Made by a program: the position numbers and the translations under genes. A stretch of DNA of 26,824 nt from Blastocladiella britannica (Eukaryota; Blastocladiomycota; Blastocladiomycetes; Blastocladiales; Blastocladiaceae), in the NCBI GenBank assembly GCA_025349905.2, contig MU624743.1, positions 1 to 26,824 of the forward strand, in the 5' to 3' direction. Below are positions 18,419 to 26,824 of the stretch, in pieces. Position 1 is the stretch's first letter; every line of letters starts with the position of its first letter. Under the pieces are notes generated by a model that did no database searches, had not been told where the DNA came from, and was given only the letters and a program-made list of their open reading frames with translations.

Positions 18419-19097
18419 ATGATGGTATCCAGCGAAAAATTCTTGTGGTATTGCGATCAATTGACTCATGCATACATAAACTAGTCCTCCAACTCGAACC
18501 TAAAAAAGGCCGCGGCCTCGGTAACAGGAGCCGCACCCGCCGCTAGTGCGGCTGCCGCAGGTGCCAATGCGGGAAAGAAACCGCGTGTGGAACTGACGGC
18601 CGAGCAAAAGCAAGAGATTCGCGAAGCATTCGATCTGTTTGACACGGACGGATCGGGATCCATTGATTCTAAGGAACTGAAGGTGGCGATGCGCGCGCTC
18701 GGATTCGAGCCCAAAAAGGACGAGATCAAGAAGATGATTTCCGAAATCGACAAGAACGGGTCGGGATCCGTGGATTTTGACGAGTTCCTGGAGCTCATGG
18801 CCAGCAAGATGGTATATCATTATTTTCCTCTCGTATGAAATGCCAACTAACATCAGGGAAATATACTAGGCGGAACGCGACTCGACCGAGGAGATCCTCA
18901 AGGCCTTCAAACTCTTTGATGACGACAGCACTGGCAAAATCACCTTCAAGAACCTCAAGCGCGTTGCTCGCGAGCTGGGCGAGAACTTGACGGACGAGGA
19001 ACTGCAAGAAATGATTGACGAGGCCGATCGGGATGGGGATGGCGAGATCAACGAGGAAGACTTTTTCCGCATCATGAAAAAGACCAACTTGTACTAA
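18419..19097 (+). CDS. Centrin (caltractin)
   Basis: Exons are 18419-18424, 18485-18811 and 18870-19097, giving 186 aa. Centrins are EF-hand Ca2+ proteins of centrioles, basal bodies and spindle pole bodies, acting in MTOC duplication and contractile fibres. Four EF-hands are visible: [36 protein letters not shown] (weaker) and [12 protein letters not shown]. The hallmark stretches [28 protein letters not shown] and [13 protein letters not shown] fix the family over calmodulin. It ends [10 protein letters not shown], a typical centrin tail. Exon 2 has no ATG: its frame runs back to the CTAG acceptor at 18484 with [12 protein letters not shown]. The first exon I propose is just ATGATG before a GTATCC donor, giving MMSSNSN. 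The last intron (58 nt) lies between ASKM and AERDST. The Ala-rich N-terminal extension is longer than in human centrins. Confidence 0.93.
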
Positions 19098-19220
19098 ATA
19101 AACATATCGAACTTGAACGATAATATTGTGTATATTTTTGTATGCAAGAAAGAGCGAGAAGATACAGTGTGTGGAGGAGCTGTCCTGCAGCCAAAAGAAG
19201 GAAAGAAAAAAAAAAGTTTT
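19098..19220. terminator. 123-nt convergent 3' region
   Basis: The stop codons of centrin (+) and the PAK kinase (-) are separated by 123 nt containing AATAAAC just after the centrin stop, a likely polyadenylation signal, and a poly-A/T run near 19205-19220. Confidence 0.4.
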
Positions 19221-21659
19221 TTACCTCCGTGCCGCCTTCTGAACCAGGGGAACCAAGCCCGATGTTGGGCACGACACCTGCATGAATGGGTGGTCGAGCA
19301 GCTCGGCCGACGACGCACGTTGCGCAACCTCGACGTTGAGGCACACTGCCAAAAAGTCCTTGAACACCAGCGACAGACGGTCGGGCTTCTTGAGCGCGGG
19401 CGTGCCATTGGTGGCAATCAGGTACAGCGCGCGCAGCGGCTCCTCGTCCAGGTACGGCGGCTCGCCCTCGACCATCTCAATGGCCATGATCCCGAGCGAC
19501 CACACGTCAATCTTGAACGAGTACTCCTTTTGCTTGACCACCTCGGGCGCCATCCAGTACGGGGTACCGACCATGGTCGCGCGCTTGCTGCGGTCGTCGT
19601 TCATCTTGGCACAGAACCCGAAATCGGTAATCACGACGCGGCCGCGGGGGTCCATGAGCACATTGTCCGACTTGATGTCGCGGTGGATAATGTTCTTGGA
19701 GTGCAGGTGGTGCAGGCCCTTGAGCGTCTCGAACGTGATGGACGCGATTTGGGGCTCCGACATGCCCGGGTTGTTGTCGATGATCTCGTTAAGCGGCCCA
19801 CCCTCCATGAGTTCCATGATCACCCACAGCTCCTTGTTGACCAGGTACGCGGCGATAAAGTTGACCACGTTCGGGTGCTGCGACTCGCGCATCACGATAA
19901 TCTCGTTGATGATCGACTCGGGCCGCGGCTGCGTGGCCAAGTCCATCTGCTTGATGGCCACCTGCTGCGCGGTCACCGCGTGGCGGGCAGAGTATACGGA
20001 CCCGGACGCGCCCTGGCCAATCTTCTTTTGCTTGATGTAAATCGACGGGTCGTCTTGCGACACCACCTGGCGCAACTTTTCCATCACCTGCGCCGTCGTC
20101 AACCGCACGGGCTTGACGCGGGTCGAGCCACCGTTACCGCCAGCGGGCTTCTTGGCCACGGGCGCGGCAATCGGGGGCTTTTCGGATGCCGGAATTGGCG
20201 GCATGGGCGGCGGCTTGGGCAGCGAGCCAGCGGGCGCCGGCGGCGGCGGGCGGTGGTGCATCAGGTTGGGCTGCGATTTGGACAGCGGCAAGGGAGCCGG
20301 ACCCGGCGGCGGCGGCACAGGCGGGGCCACGCGGCCCATACCGGCCACGTCGCGGGCGGGTGCCGGCGTTGGGCTGCTGCCGGTGGCAGGGTGACGCATG
20401 CCCGTGGGCGACGGCGGCGGGCGAATCCCAGCCGCCGCGTCCCGTGCGGCGTCGCGCGCCTCGCGGGCCGGGTTGGGGATGAGTGCCGGCGCCGACGGCT
20501 TGCGCATCGTCTCTGGCGGGCGGGGCACAATCGGCGGGCGGTTGGGCGGGGGCAGGCGGTCGCCTGACGACGACGAGGGGGACGACGACGCCAGGTCGCG
20601 CTCGGGGAACCGTGCCAACGACGTGCCGGCCGAGCTGCCCACCGACGACGAGCCATCGTCGCGACCACCACGCATCCACGTGTCGCGCGGGTCGCGTGGC
20701 GGCGGCACCTGGCGGCCGTTGGGCGCGGACGGGCCGACGCCGGGCGCAAGAGGGCGCTGTAGGCGGGGCGAAGACTGGAGAGAGGGGGGGGCTGAACGCT
20801 CATATGCAGAATCAGCGAGCGAATAGTCCGAATCGGAGCGAGCGAGACCAGAGGGCGAACCAGAGTGAGCATGGTAGCCCGGCACGGGAGGGATGCCCGG
20901 CGGCATCATTGGGGGAGCGCCGCCAAATTCCGAGCGCTTGACGCCCGTGTAGAATTCGAGCACGTCCAGCACGGCCTGCGGGTTCTTGGCCATTTCTTCG
21001 GGCGAGATGGCCGAGTTGCTGAGGAGCACTTTCCATTGTTGTGGGAGGCCCTATTGTGTGTAAATTTTTTTTTTTTCTTTTTCAGGTACGTGGTTCAAGA
21101 AGAAAAAAATGATGGGATAAAATGAATAAGACGGACCGTAAAAGCGCCGGAAATGGGGTCAAAGCCAACGTGCATCGTGTGCTGGAAGTTGGTGGGGCCA
21201 GAGACGCCTGACGACGGGGAGCGCGCGTAAATGTCGTCCATCCACGAGTACACCTCCTCGTCCGACTTGCACGACAGGAGCAGGTTCTTTTCCTTTGTTT
21301 GGATTTCAAAGCAGTACGGCTTGACGTCGACGCGCGACACGCCCGTCACGGACGTGAGGAACACGAGCGTGTTGGCCTGGCCCGAGGTCTATGTTGTTAT
21401 TTGGGGTGAGTAACGTGGGCGCGTGCTCGTGCATTGTGCGGTGGCGCTTCGAAAATGTGGGTCTCCATTTCAAGACAAGCAAGTGCGACGCGAACGCGCA
21501 CACACACACACGCAAACAATTTAATAATGAACGCACCTCAGACTTGTAAAAGGCCAGCGTCTGCTCGCGCAACACCACCCAGCGCTTGCTCCACATGAAG
21601 CTCATGAGGCCATCCTCTTTGACGGCCAGGTAACCGGACTTGAGAATAGTCGAGCCCAT
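19221..21659 (-). CDS. PAK-family kinase, PH-CRIB-kinase (Cla4 type)
   Basis: Exons on the minus strand are 21659-21537, 21388-21137 and 21050-19221, giving 734 aa. Introns are 148 and 86 nt, both phase 0. Residues 1-~108 form a PH domain (ILKSGYLAVKED, SKRWVVLREQTLAFY, CFEIQT, SWMDDIYA). A CRIB/PBD follows (~113-136), HVGFDPISGAFT/GLPQQWKVLL, split by the second intron. The domain order PH-CRIB-kinase is that of Cla4/Skm1, membrane-recruited Cdc42/Rac effectors in polarity, septins and cytokinesis. A ~300-residue Pro/Ser-rich linker follows, with SH3-type PPPP motifs. The kinase domain spans ~462-720: GQGASGSVY, catalytic Lys 492 in VAIKQM, HRDIKSDN (Asp ~583), DFGFCAK (Asp ~601) and the activation loop MVGTPYWMAPEVV, all intact. 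The 5' leader carries a CAA repeat. Centrin lies convergent downstream. Confidence 0.93.
21499..21511. repeat. (CA)n microsatellite in PAK intron 1
   Basis: A 13-nt alternating CA run lies inside the 148-nt first intron of the PAK gene, the longest intron in the window. Confidence 0.7.
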
Positions 21660-22095
21660 TGATGTTGTTGTTGTTGTATTTGTGTTAATGCTTGGAGTGC
21701 TTGCTGCTTGTTCTTGTATTGAATGGTCGAGCGCGAGATGCACGCAATGAATTGACAAAAAAGTGGGTGGGCGGGTTTAAAGGTTCGCCTGCACGCGTGT
21801 GCGTCTGCAAGGGTGCAGAACTGTAACTAAAAAAGTGTAAATAAGAAAGCGAAAAACAGGGGAGAGCACGAATTGTAAAGAGAGGAGCGATATGCGACGA
21901 AGAAGTCGACTTTCATTTTCTTTTTTTTTGTTTGGCGTTGACGAAAAACCAAGCCACTTGCGATCACGGCGACCGAAAAGTCGTGCTCGCTCCTGGGCCG
22001 ACCAGGCCAATGGAACCAGGGCAGAGTAAAGAATCCTCAGGTATTCACCTTTATTATCAACCTCTCTGGGGTTTGGCGGGTCATGTGAACACTGG
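21660..22095. promoter_or_regulatory. 436-nt divergent promoter region
   Basis: This spacer separates the PAK gene (-) from the Arg/Gln-rich protein gene (+). Next to the PAK start it carries GTTGTTGTTGTTG on the plus strand, read as a CAA-rich leader in the PAK mRNA (21663-21676). A T9 run lies near 21922-21930. No convincing extra gene is present. Confidence 0.4.
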
Positions 22096-23557
22096 ATGCG
22101 ACCGGCCACCACCATTTCGCCACGCGATCGATCCGTGCTACAGCGCGCATTGGAGCAACAGCGACAAAAATTGCGAGAACGGCAGCAGCGGTGGGCCACC
22201 GAGTACACGGCCCGATTTGGCGACCCGAATGCTTCTTCCTCTTTAGATCCAGCATTCCCAGTATTGCCCATCACCACCATGTCCACGACATCAACACCGC
22301 CACCAGCAACTCGCCGCGCCACGAATGCGTCAAGTGCCCCTGCCGCGTCAAAGTCCACTGCCTCGGCCGACCACAAAGCGTACCCACGCAACCACGTCTT
22401 TTTCCAGTATGGCGCCGGAACCCAGGATCACAAATCATTCAATGCCACTGTGGATCCGCGCGAAGTATGATACCGTCCTCCTTTACATGGTTTTACGCAA
22501 ACGAGCATAGAATCTCAGCCAATTGAAATAATAGATGCAGCAGGAGACGCGCATCCACCTGCAAACCGGCCCGCGCGTGCGCGCCGAGTCCTCGCGAGCA
22601 CGCAAGATCGTGCAACCGCATCCTCATCCGCCGCCGCGAGCAACTGTCTCTCCAGTACCGGCGGCTCATTCCTCGCCTGCAAGGAGGGCCCAAGGCCGCG
22701 GAGAGCAAGCAGCTGAAAGCAGCACTCGCGATGCAAACAAACCGCCGTATTATCCACGCGATACGATGGATTACCGTGAATGGTATCCGGCATACGCGAG
22801 CGGCAGCGCACATGATGGAAACGAATACGGCGACATTGCAGTGGAAATGCAGTGTCGACTTGAGCGGGAAGATCGGCGCGCGCAAGTACGCGATCAACTG
22901 CGCGAACGTGAGCGACTAGCAGCTATCGCAGCAGCAACAACTGCCGCACAGCCACGGGCAGAACAAAAGGAGCGGCCTCATGTAGTGCGGATGCGGGACT
23001 CGGCTGCGCAGACCCCTGACGACTTGATGGACCTCGATGTGCGCCCTCATCAGCGGTACCGTTCATGGCCGGATCGTGAATACGAGCGACAGCAACAACA
23101 GCGAGAACCGGTGCATGATCCAGTCCCGAGGAGACCCGCCTGGGAAGAATCGCGGCACGTGCGGTTGCCCATGCCTTCCGTGTTCCCTTCAAGCGCCAAC
23201 TACAGCCGCCGCCGGCACCACACTGGCAGCGAGTCTGGCTGGGTGGGCGACACGGCGTACTCTGTGTACCCCGCCGAGACGCGCTCCGCGTCGCCCACGC
23301 ACCCGTACCGCGCACCCCACGTGGTACGGGTCGACCCGCACACGAAATTCCACCCTGATCCCACCGCCGATCACATTTGGGCGATTTTGGCCTCAACGGA
23401 CTCGAGTGATGGCCGCCACAGCCCGGATAGTCGCGAAGCATGGGTGCCGGTGGACCGGCTGATTCCAGCAGAGCCGCGCCGAGAGGACGACCGGAGCGTG
23501 AATGGATCGTGGGGCTGGAGTGCACCGCAAAGTGCCAGCGGGCGCAAGTCGCGGTAA
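22096..23557 (+). CDS. Arg/Gln/Glu-rich protein of unknown function
   Basis: Exons are 22096-22464 and 22535-23557, giving 463 aa. The 70-nt intron (GTATGA to ATAG) is phase 0 and contains in-frame stops. The N-terminus is a basic helix (RSVLQRALEQQRQKLRERQQRW, about residues 13-34, shown here split as RSVLQRALEQQ and RQKLRERQQRW). A Thr/Ala-rich linker and YPRNHVFFQYGAG follow. The second exon contains another charged helix (RLEREDRRAQVRDQLRERER), then mostly disordered sequence and a compact C-terminal stretch (DPTADHIWAILAST, EAWVPVDRLIPAEP). I recognise no family. Between ~22618 and 22745 a second frame has more typical codon use than the annotated one (see findings), so this part of the protein is uncertain. 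It is divergent from the PAK gene and converges on SFT2. Confidence 0.6.
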
Positions 23558-23752
23558 TTCTCATGTGTGGTATGGTCCTTGGACCTCGGAATGATTTTGG
23601 AAAAAAAAAAAGCTGCGGGGTCGGTCCCCGAGACAAATATATTTGTGGATCGGGCATTTTCAAATCGGAAGCAGCGACCGGCCGCCACCTACCACCATAC
23701 CCGTCATTGCCTGTTGACAAATCATGCATCAGTGATCGTGATCCAACAAATA
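23558..23752. terminator. 195-nt convergent 3' region
   Basis: This is the spacer between the Arg/Gln-rich gene (+) and SFT2 (-). It includes an A11 run near 23600 and otherwise mixed sequence. No gene is seen; it presumably holds both 3' UTRs. Confidence 0.3.
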
Positions 23753-24692
23753 TCAAATGTAATGAAAACAAACCCGCAAGCCCTGGATCCCACCAGGAAG
23801 GAACGAGACGTAGTAGTACACGAGAGCGACCGTATGGAAAAAGATGAACACGATCGTCAAGAGGTAGCTATGGATCTGTTGGTATGCATAAGGTTGAATC
23901 AAGCGACTTTCATAGAGAAAATGGATGCGCACAATGACACTGGCCCAGAGCCCGCCAATCAGGCTCACCATGTACCCAAGGGTGAACGGCCAGCGCTCCT
24001 TGGAAAATACGGACGCCATGTGCGTTGGCCAGCCCCTGTTACAAAGCAACATCAATATGATCCAGAACAGTCCAGAGTACAACAAGTAAATACCGCAGGA
24101 AACCAATCGACGAAAACAACAAGAGAGATCCAATGCACGACAAAAAGGCAAACTTTTGCGGCGCCAGCACGATCATGGGCAGCATGAAGAACGACTATAT
24201 CGTAGGGGGGTAATGCGATGAGTTCCGCGACTCCAATTCAAAAGAGTTGACTTTGCCCTTACAATCACGAAAAAGACAATCCCGCCGGCGGTGCAGGACG
24301 CGAATGCCACGAAGCGCTTTGATACAAGTGAGGGTGAGTTTTCGGCTGGATCCATTTACTCCTCGCATAAAAAAAAATACCTGGTAAGTCGACAATTGTG
24401 GACAGCAGATGCAAATGGCGCTCCAGCATCCCTCGTTGGAAATGCTGTTATTTGCGGGAGATGTTCCACCTGCACGGTTATTCGTGTTACTACCGCCAAC
24501 CAGGCCCGACAATAGCCCGCGTCGCTCTTCGACTTGAGGCGGTGGTGTGGGATCGCCGCGGAGCTGGCTGAGCCACCGCTGCGGGTTGATGGACCCGCCA
24601 TTTGCAGCCGATCCTGGCTGGTTGGCGACGGGCGCAGCAGTGCGCGAGGACTTGAATGCGCTGAAGGAGGATTTGAAGGCAGATTCGGCCAT
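23753..24692 (-). CDS. SFT2: SFT2-family vesicle transport protein
   Basis: Exons on the minus strand are 24692-24381, 24316-24263, 24194-24094, 24035-23933 and 23875-23753, giving 230 aa. The four introns (57-68 nt) were set by matching the family. SFT2 (Got1/Sft2 superfamily) is a four-helix membrane protein aiding fusion of endosome-derived vesicles with the late Golgi. The N-terminal ~95 residues are cytosolic, Ser/Pro/Asn-rich. Four helices follow: RFVAFASCTAGGIVFFVI, then the FAFLSCIGSLLLFSSI segment after MLPMIVLAPQK, then FTLGYMVSLIGGLWASVI after the conserved SKERWPF, then YLLTIVFIFFHTVALVYYY. The signature FLPGGIQGL ends the core. The third helix continues across the last intron (ASVI/IHSYLL). 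One acceptor is AAAG, weaker than the others but needed for the TYQ/RFVAF joint. Confidence 0.88.
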
Positions 24693-24857
24693 GTTTTTTT
24701 GGTGTATACGTGGCGCCTAGAAAGAGTATGTATTTTTTTTTTTCAACGACAACACGAAGAAAAGGGCAGAGGTGGGGAAACAAGACGATGGACAAGTCCG
24801 GCGACGACGGCAAAAGAAACAAAAAAATCAACAATATTTTACTTTCTTTTCCAGTCT

Positions 24858-25332
24858 TTAAATGGCCAGCTCATCACGGGTCTCCACGCCAAGCTGCTCG
24901 CGGAGGGGCTTGGTGGCCTCGAGGTACTGCTTGTACTGCGACTCGGACGGGCACTTTTGCTTGAGGCCCTCAAACACGCGCACCGCGGTCGGGTAGTCGT
25001 TCACGCGGCGGCACGCCTGCAGGGCAGCCTCCACCACCTGCTGCGACGGCACCAGGTCGTACGAGAAGCAGTTGTTGAGGCCGCGCTGCACCTCAAACAG
25101 GTCCGAGGCCTCCTCAAAGAAGTTGACGTACTTCTTGGTGAAGTCGTCGAACGAAAGGTCCTCGTCCGAGTGGGCCGAGTAAGCGCGGGCTGTTCAATTT
25201 TTATATATTTATAAATTATTTTTTGTGTTATTTTTTGATATAATACAGACCAACGACGGCCATGGACGGGCGAGCAGCTGCGAGCGACGCCAGCTTGGTG
25301 GTGCGAAGGGCGGTCCGGGTGAGGGCGAACAT
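24858..25332 (-). CDS. COX6: Cytochrome c oxidase subunit COX6/COX5A
   Basis: Exons on the minus strand are 25332-25251 and 25189-24858, giving 137 aa. The 61-nt intron (GTCTGT to ACAG) is phase 1 and gives MAVV/ARAYSAHSD. The protein is the matrix-facing heme-free subunit of complex IV, called COX6 in yeast and COX5A in animals. Residues 1-~30 are a mitochondrial presequence (MFALTRTALRTTKLASLAAARP), positively charged and without acidic residues. The mature part shows the family's helical-repeat pattern: FTKKYVNFFEEASDLFEVQR, GLNNCFSYDLVPSQQVVEAA, LQACRRVNDYPTAVRVFEGL, and a C-terminal LGVETRDELAI. It is tandem with SFT2 downstream (165 nt) and the complex I subunit upstream (174 nt). Confidence 0.92.
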
Positions 25333-25506
25333 GATGATGAAAAAGTGCGCTGTATCGTCGTCTGCTCGATTTTTTCAGGCAAAAAGAGCGATTTAACGGC
25401 AGATTGATGCGAAAACCAAAACCAAAACCTTACACCAAGTATACTGTCACGTGAAGTAGGTTTTCAAAATGTATTTTATTACGTCGCCTCCGTAAAGAAA
25501 GAAAGA

Positions 25507-25981
25507 TCAGTCGTCCTGGAACTCCCCTGCCTCGGCCATCTGCCGCTCGGCCTCCTTGCGGGCCCACGTTTGCACGCTGTGTAATGTGGGATTGTAAGCT
25601 TAAAGTGTAAAGATACCAATAAATGAAAAAAAACGCACTTGGTATCGGGCTTAAAGTAGAGACCCACGGCAGTGAGAGCAAAACCGCCGCCGACCGACCA
25701 GTAGTAAATCTCCTCCCACCAGTCCTTGGTGCGCTTTTGGCCTTTGGGAAGGGGCTATATGGTAGACCATTTCATTCGTTTAGTTATCTATCGTGTGTCA
25801 GAGTACCAGGAACTGCTTCCCGAGCATAGTCGGTAACTGAAAAGAATATAAGGACCTTCTCGCCAAACAGGTAACCAGTGGGCTCGTAGAATTCCCCTCC
25901 TGCGGCGCGGGCAAGAGCAGCGGTCGGGCGTGCGCGCGTCGACAATCCTGCGGTGCGGACGAGGGCGGTGCGGAGTGACAT
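25507..25981 (-). CDS. Complex I ESSS/NDUFB11-like accessory subunit
   Basis: Exons on the minus strand are 25981-25856, 25754-25639 and 25576-25507, giving 103 aa. Introns are 101 nt (GTCCTT to ATAG) and 62 nt (GTGCGT to ACAG), phases 0 and 2. Residues 1-~28 are an Arg/Ala-rich mitochondrial presequence (SLRTALVRTAGLSTRARP). The mature part runs FYEPTGYLFGEK, PKGQKRTKDWWEEIYYW, one transmembrane helix (SVGGGFALTAVGLYF), then KPDTNVQTWARKEAERQMAE. The order 'EPTGYLFGE ... PPGQKR ... helix ... KPDT ... W(A)xxEAxR' is that of the ESSS (NDUFB11) subunit of NADH:ubiquinone oxidoreductase in fungi, part of the distal membrane arm. It lies upstream of and co-oriented with COX6, so two respiratory subunit genes are adjacent. 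Assignment is by pattern, without a search. Confidence 0.78.
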
Positions 25982-26061
25982 TATATTTTTATGCGATGAA
26001 TTATGTCCGAAAGTGAATATTCAAGAAAAACGACTTCTATATTATATGACTTTTTGTAATT

Positions 26062-26469
26062 TCAAATAGCTTGCGACATGGTTGGTGCGTCACGCAATAG
26101 GACCGATCGCAACGACTTGGTGGTAGTGCTGATAGTGGATGCCGCCGGGGCAAGCTTGTTCTCGAGCATGGTCGACTTGGCAAACATGGAATCAACGACT
26201 GCTGGTTCGACGATTTGGTCCTCCGAGGCAGTGTCATCTTGGTGGTGGTGTGGTTCAATATCCGCGAACACGGTTGCCACAGTGTAGTTGGTCTTGGGGG
26301 AAACATGCACGTCCGAGAATGGGGACGGCGGCAGCGGCAGAGACAGGCGCTGCATCAGCTCAATGTGGGCGGCATCGCCAAATGCAATCGAAATGGCTCC
26401 ACGACGCGACTGCAGGCGGGACATGGGCAGGACGATCGGGGCAGTGGGGATGGTGATGAAAGCAGCCAT
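26062..26469 (-). CDS. Small protein of unknown function
   Basis: A single-exon frame of 135 aa from the ATG at 26469 (MAAFITIPTAPIVLPMSRL). The frame extends upstream to a Met at 26589, but that segment is poorer in coding character. The first 60 residues look folded: short hydrophobic strands (AFITIP, APIVLP, GAISIAFGDAAHIELMQRL). The rest is Ser/Thr-rich with a His cluster (PHHHQDD) and is probably disordered. No motif or family is recognised. The 80-nt gap to the complex I gene start makes it the immediate downstream-facing neighbour on the same strand order. A 29-bp element shared with the FHIT promoter lies 248-276 nt upstream of its start, in the same orientation. Confidence 0.5.
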   Translation of the reverse strand: MAAFITIPTAPIVLPMSRLQSRRGAISIAFGDAAHIELMQRLSLPLPPSPFSDVHVSPKTNYTVATVFADIEPHHHQDDTASEDQIVEPAVVDSMFAKSTMLENKLAPAASTISTTTKSLRSVLLRDAPTMSQAI

Positions 26470-26824
26470 TGTATTTGGTGTATTGTATCTGTATTTGGTT
26501 TTGTATGAGGGTGGATGGGTAACTAAGAGCATATGGGGGGGAAGTGCGGGAGCGAGGCCTATTTGTACCGACTGCCACGGTGGACGCACGAGCTAATTCG
26601 ATGCAGAGTTCATTTCGCACGTCACGGAAGGTTTTACTCGTGTGCGCTGACCACGTCATCGGAAACGTGCCGATCAAAGCAAAAAAATTGTCATGCAATT
26701 CTGTTTCGATTAACGTTATTGACTTTTTCGTGAAAAATGAAACAAAGTAAAGAGCCAGCGCCAAAGTTTGCCCACTTCCCACAAATCCGTACAATCAGGT
26801 TGATTCTGCTGTCAGGTCCGCGCC
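26470..26824. promoter_or_regulatory. 355-nt upstream region at right window edge
   Basis: No convincing gene is seen here. It probably holds the promoter and leader of the small unknown gene, and perhaps part of a divergent gene beyond the edge. It contains the second copy of the 29-bp element (26717-26745). Confidence 0.35.
26717..26745 (-). promoter_or_regulatory. 29-bp element shared with 14623-14651 (right-end copy)
   Basis: This begins TATTGACTTTTTCGTGAA on the plus strand and ends AATGAAACAA, matching the copy ahead of FHIT at 28 of 29 positions. Flanking sequences are not similar, so it is not part of a longer recent duplication. Confidence 0.5.

Noticed and set aside
19113..20567. 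484-residue plus-strand frame opposite the PAK kinase
   Set aside because: His/Arg/Gly-rich antisense of the kinase and Pro-rich linker; no independent features.
21777..22391. 204-residue minus-strand frame across the divergent promoter
   Set aside because: It crosses an AT-rich spacer and the antisense of an exon; no domain and poor codon character.
26043..26066. Possible third copy of the 29-bp element (ATGACTTTTTGTAATTTC)
   Set aside because: Only the GACTTTTT core matches; this is within chance in AT-rich spacer.
1..26824. CRISPR arrays, bacterial operons, ribosome-binding sites or rRNA
   Set aside because: None seen; introns and gene families show nuclear fungal DNA.

Overview
This window reads as nuclear DNA of a fungus. 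Genes are compact and GC-rich, and are interrupted by short introns, mostly 52-70 nt with canonical GT and AG ends. I placed 23 introns by frame continuity and family alignment. The gene set is fungal (FHIT/HNT2, COX6/COX5A, SFT2, a PH-CRIB-kinase PAK of the Cla4 type). Two genes point to a lineage that keeps centrioles or flagella: a centrin, and a long coiled-coil protein ending in a PACT-type centrosome-targeting domain. Together with a decayed gene bearing 'ALDW'-type ankyrin-like units, this suggests a zoosporic fungus, perhaps Blastocladiomycota (inference). The standard genetic code fits throughout.

Layout. At 1-417 (-) lies a 5'-truncated fragment with the last motif of an RNase H domain, most like the tail of a LINE-type retrotransposon. 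At 434-5192 (+) is the five-exon PACT/pericentrin-like gene. It converges, with a 57-nt gap, on a polyQ/polyAla protein gene of unknown function (5250-7082, -). At 7121-8788 (+) is a multiply frameshifted ankyrin-like pseudogene. It abuts a small Cys-rich single-pass membrane protein gene (8790-9203, +). At 9240-12116 (-) is a large type I membrane protein with a Ser/Thr-rich ectodomain. It is divergent from a disordered protein gene (12566-13939, +).

The region 14038-17825 (-) holds three genes in tandem: FHIT hydrolase, an ExoIII/APEX1-type AP endonuclease, and a secreted purple-acid-phosphatase-like enzyme. Centrin follows at 18419-19097 (+) and converges on the PAK kinase (19221-21659, -). 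The PAK gene is divergent from an unrecognised Arg/Gln-rich protein gene (22096-23557, +). The right end carries four minus-strand genes: SFT2 (23753-24692), cytochrome c oxidase subunit COX6/COX5A (24858-25332), a complex I ESSS/NDUFB11-like subunit (25507-25981), and a small unknown gene (26062-26469).

Most genes are unrelated housekeeping functions, and I see no operon-like system. Two thematic pairs exist: the MTOC/centriole proteins (PACT protein and centrin) and two adjacent respiratory-chain subunits. The best leads for follow-up are a 29-bp near-identical element upstream of FHIT and at the right end, the recurrent GTC-type splice donors, a two-codon first exon in centrin, and a dual-frame stretch in the 22096-23557 gene.
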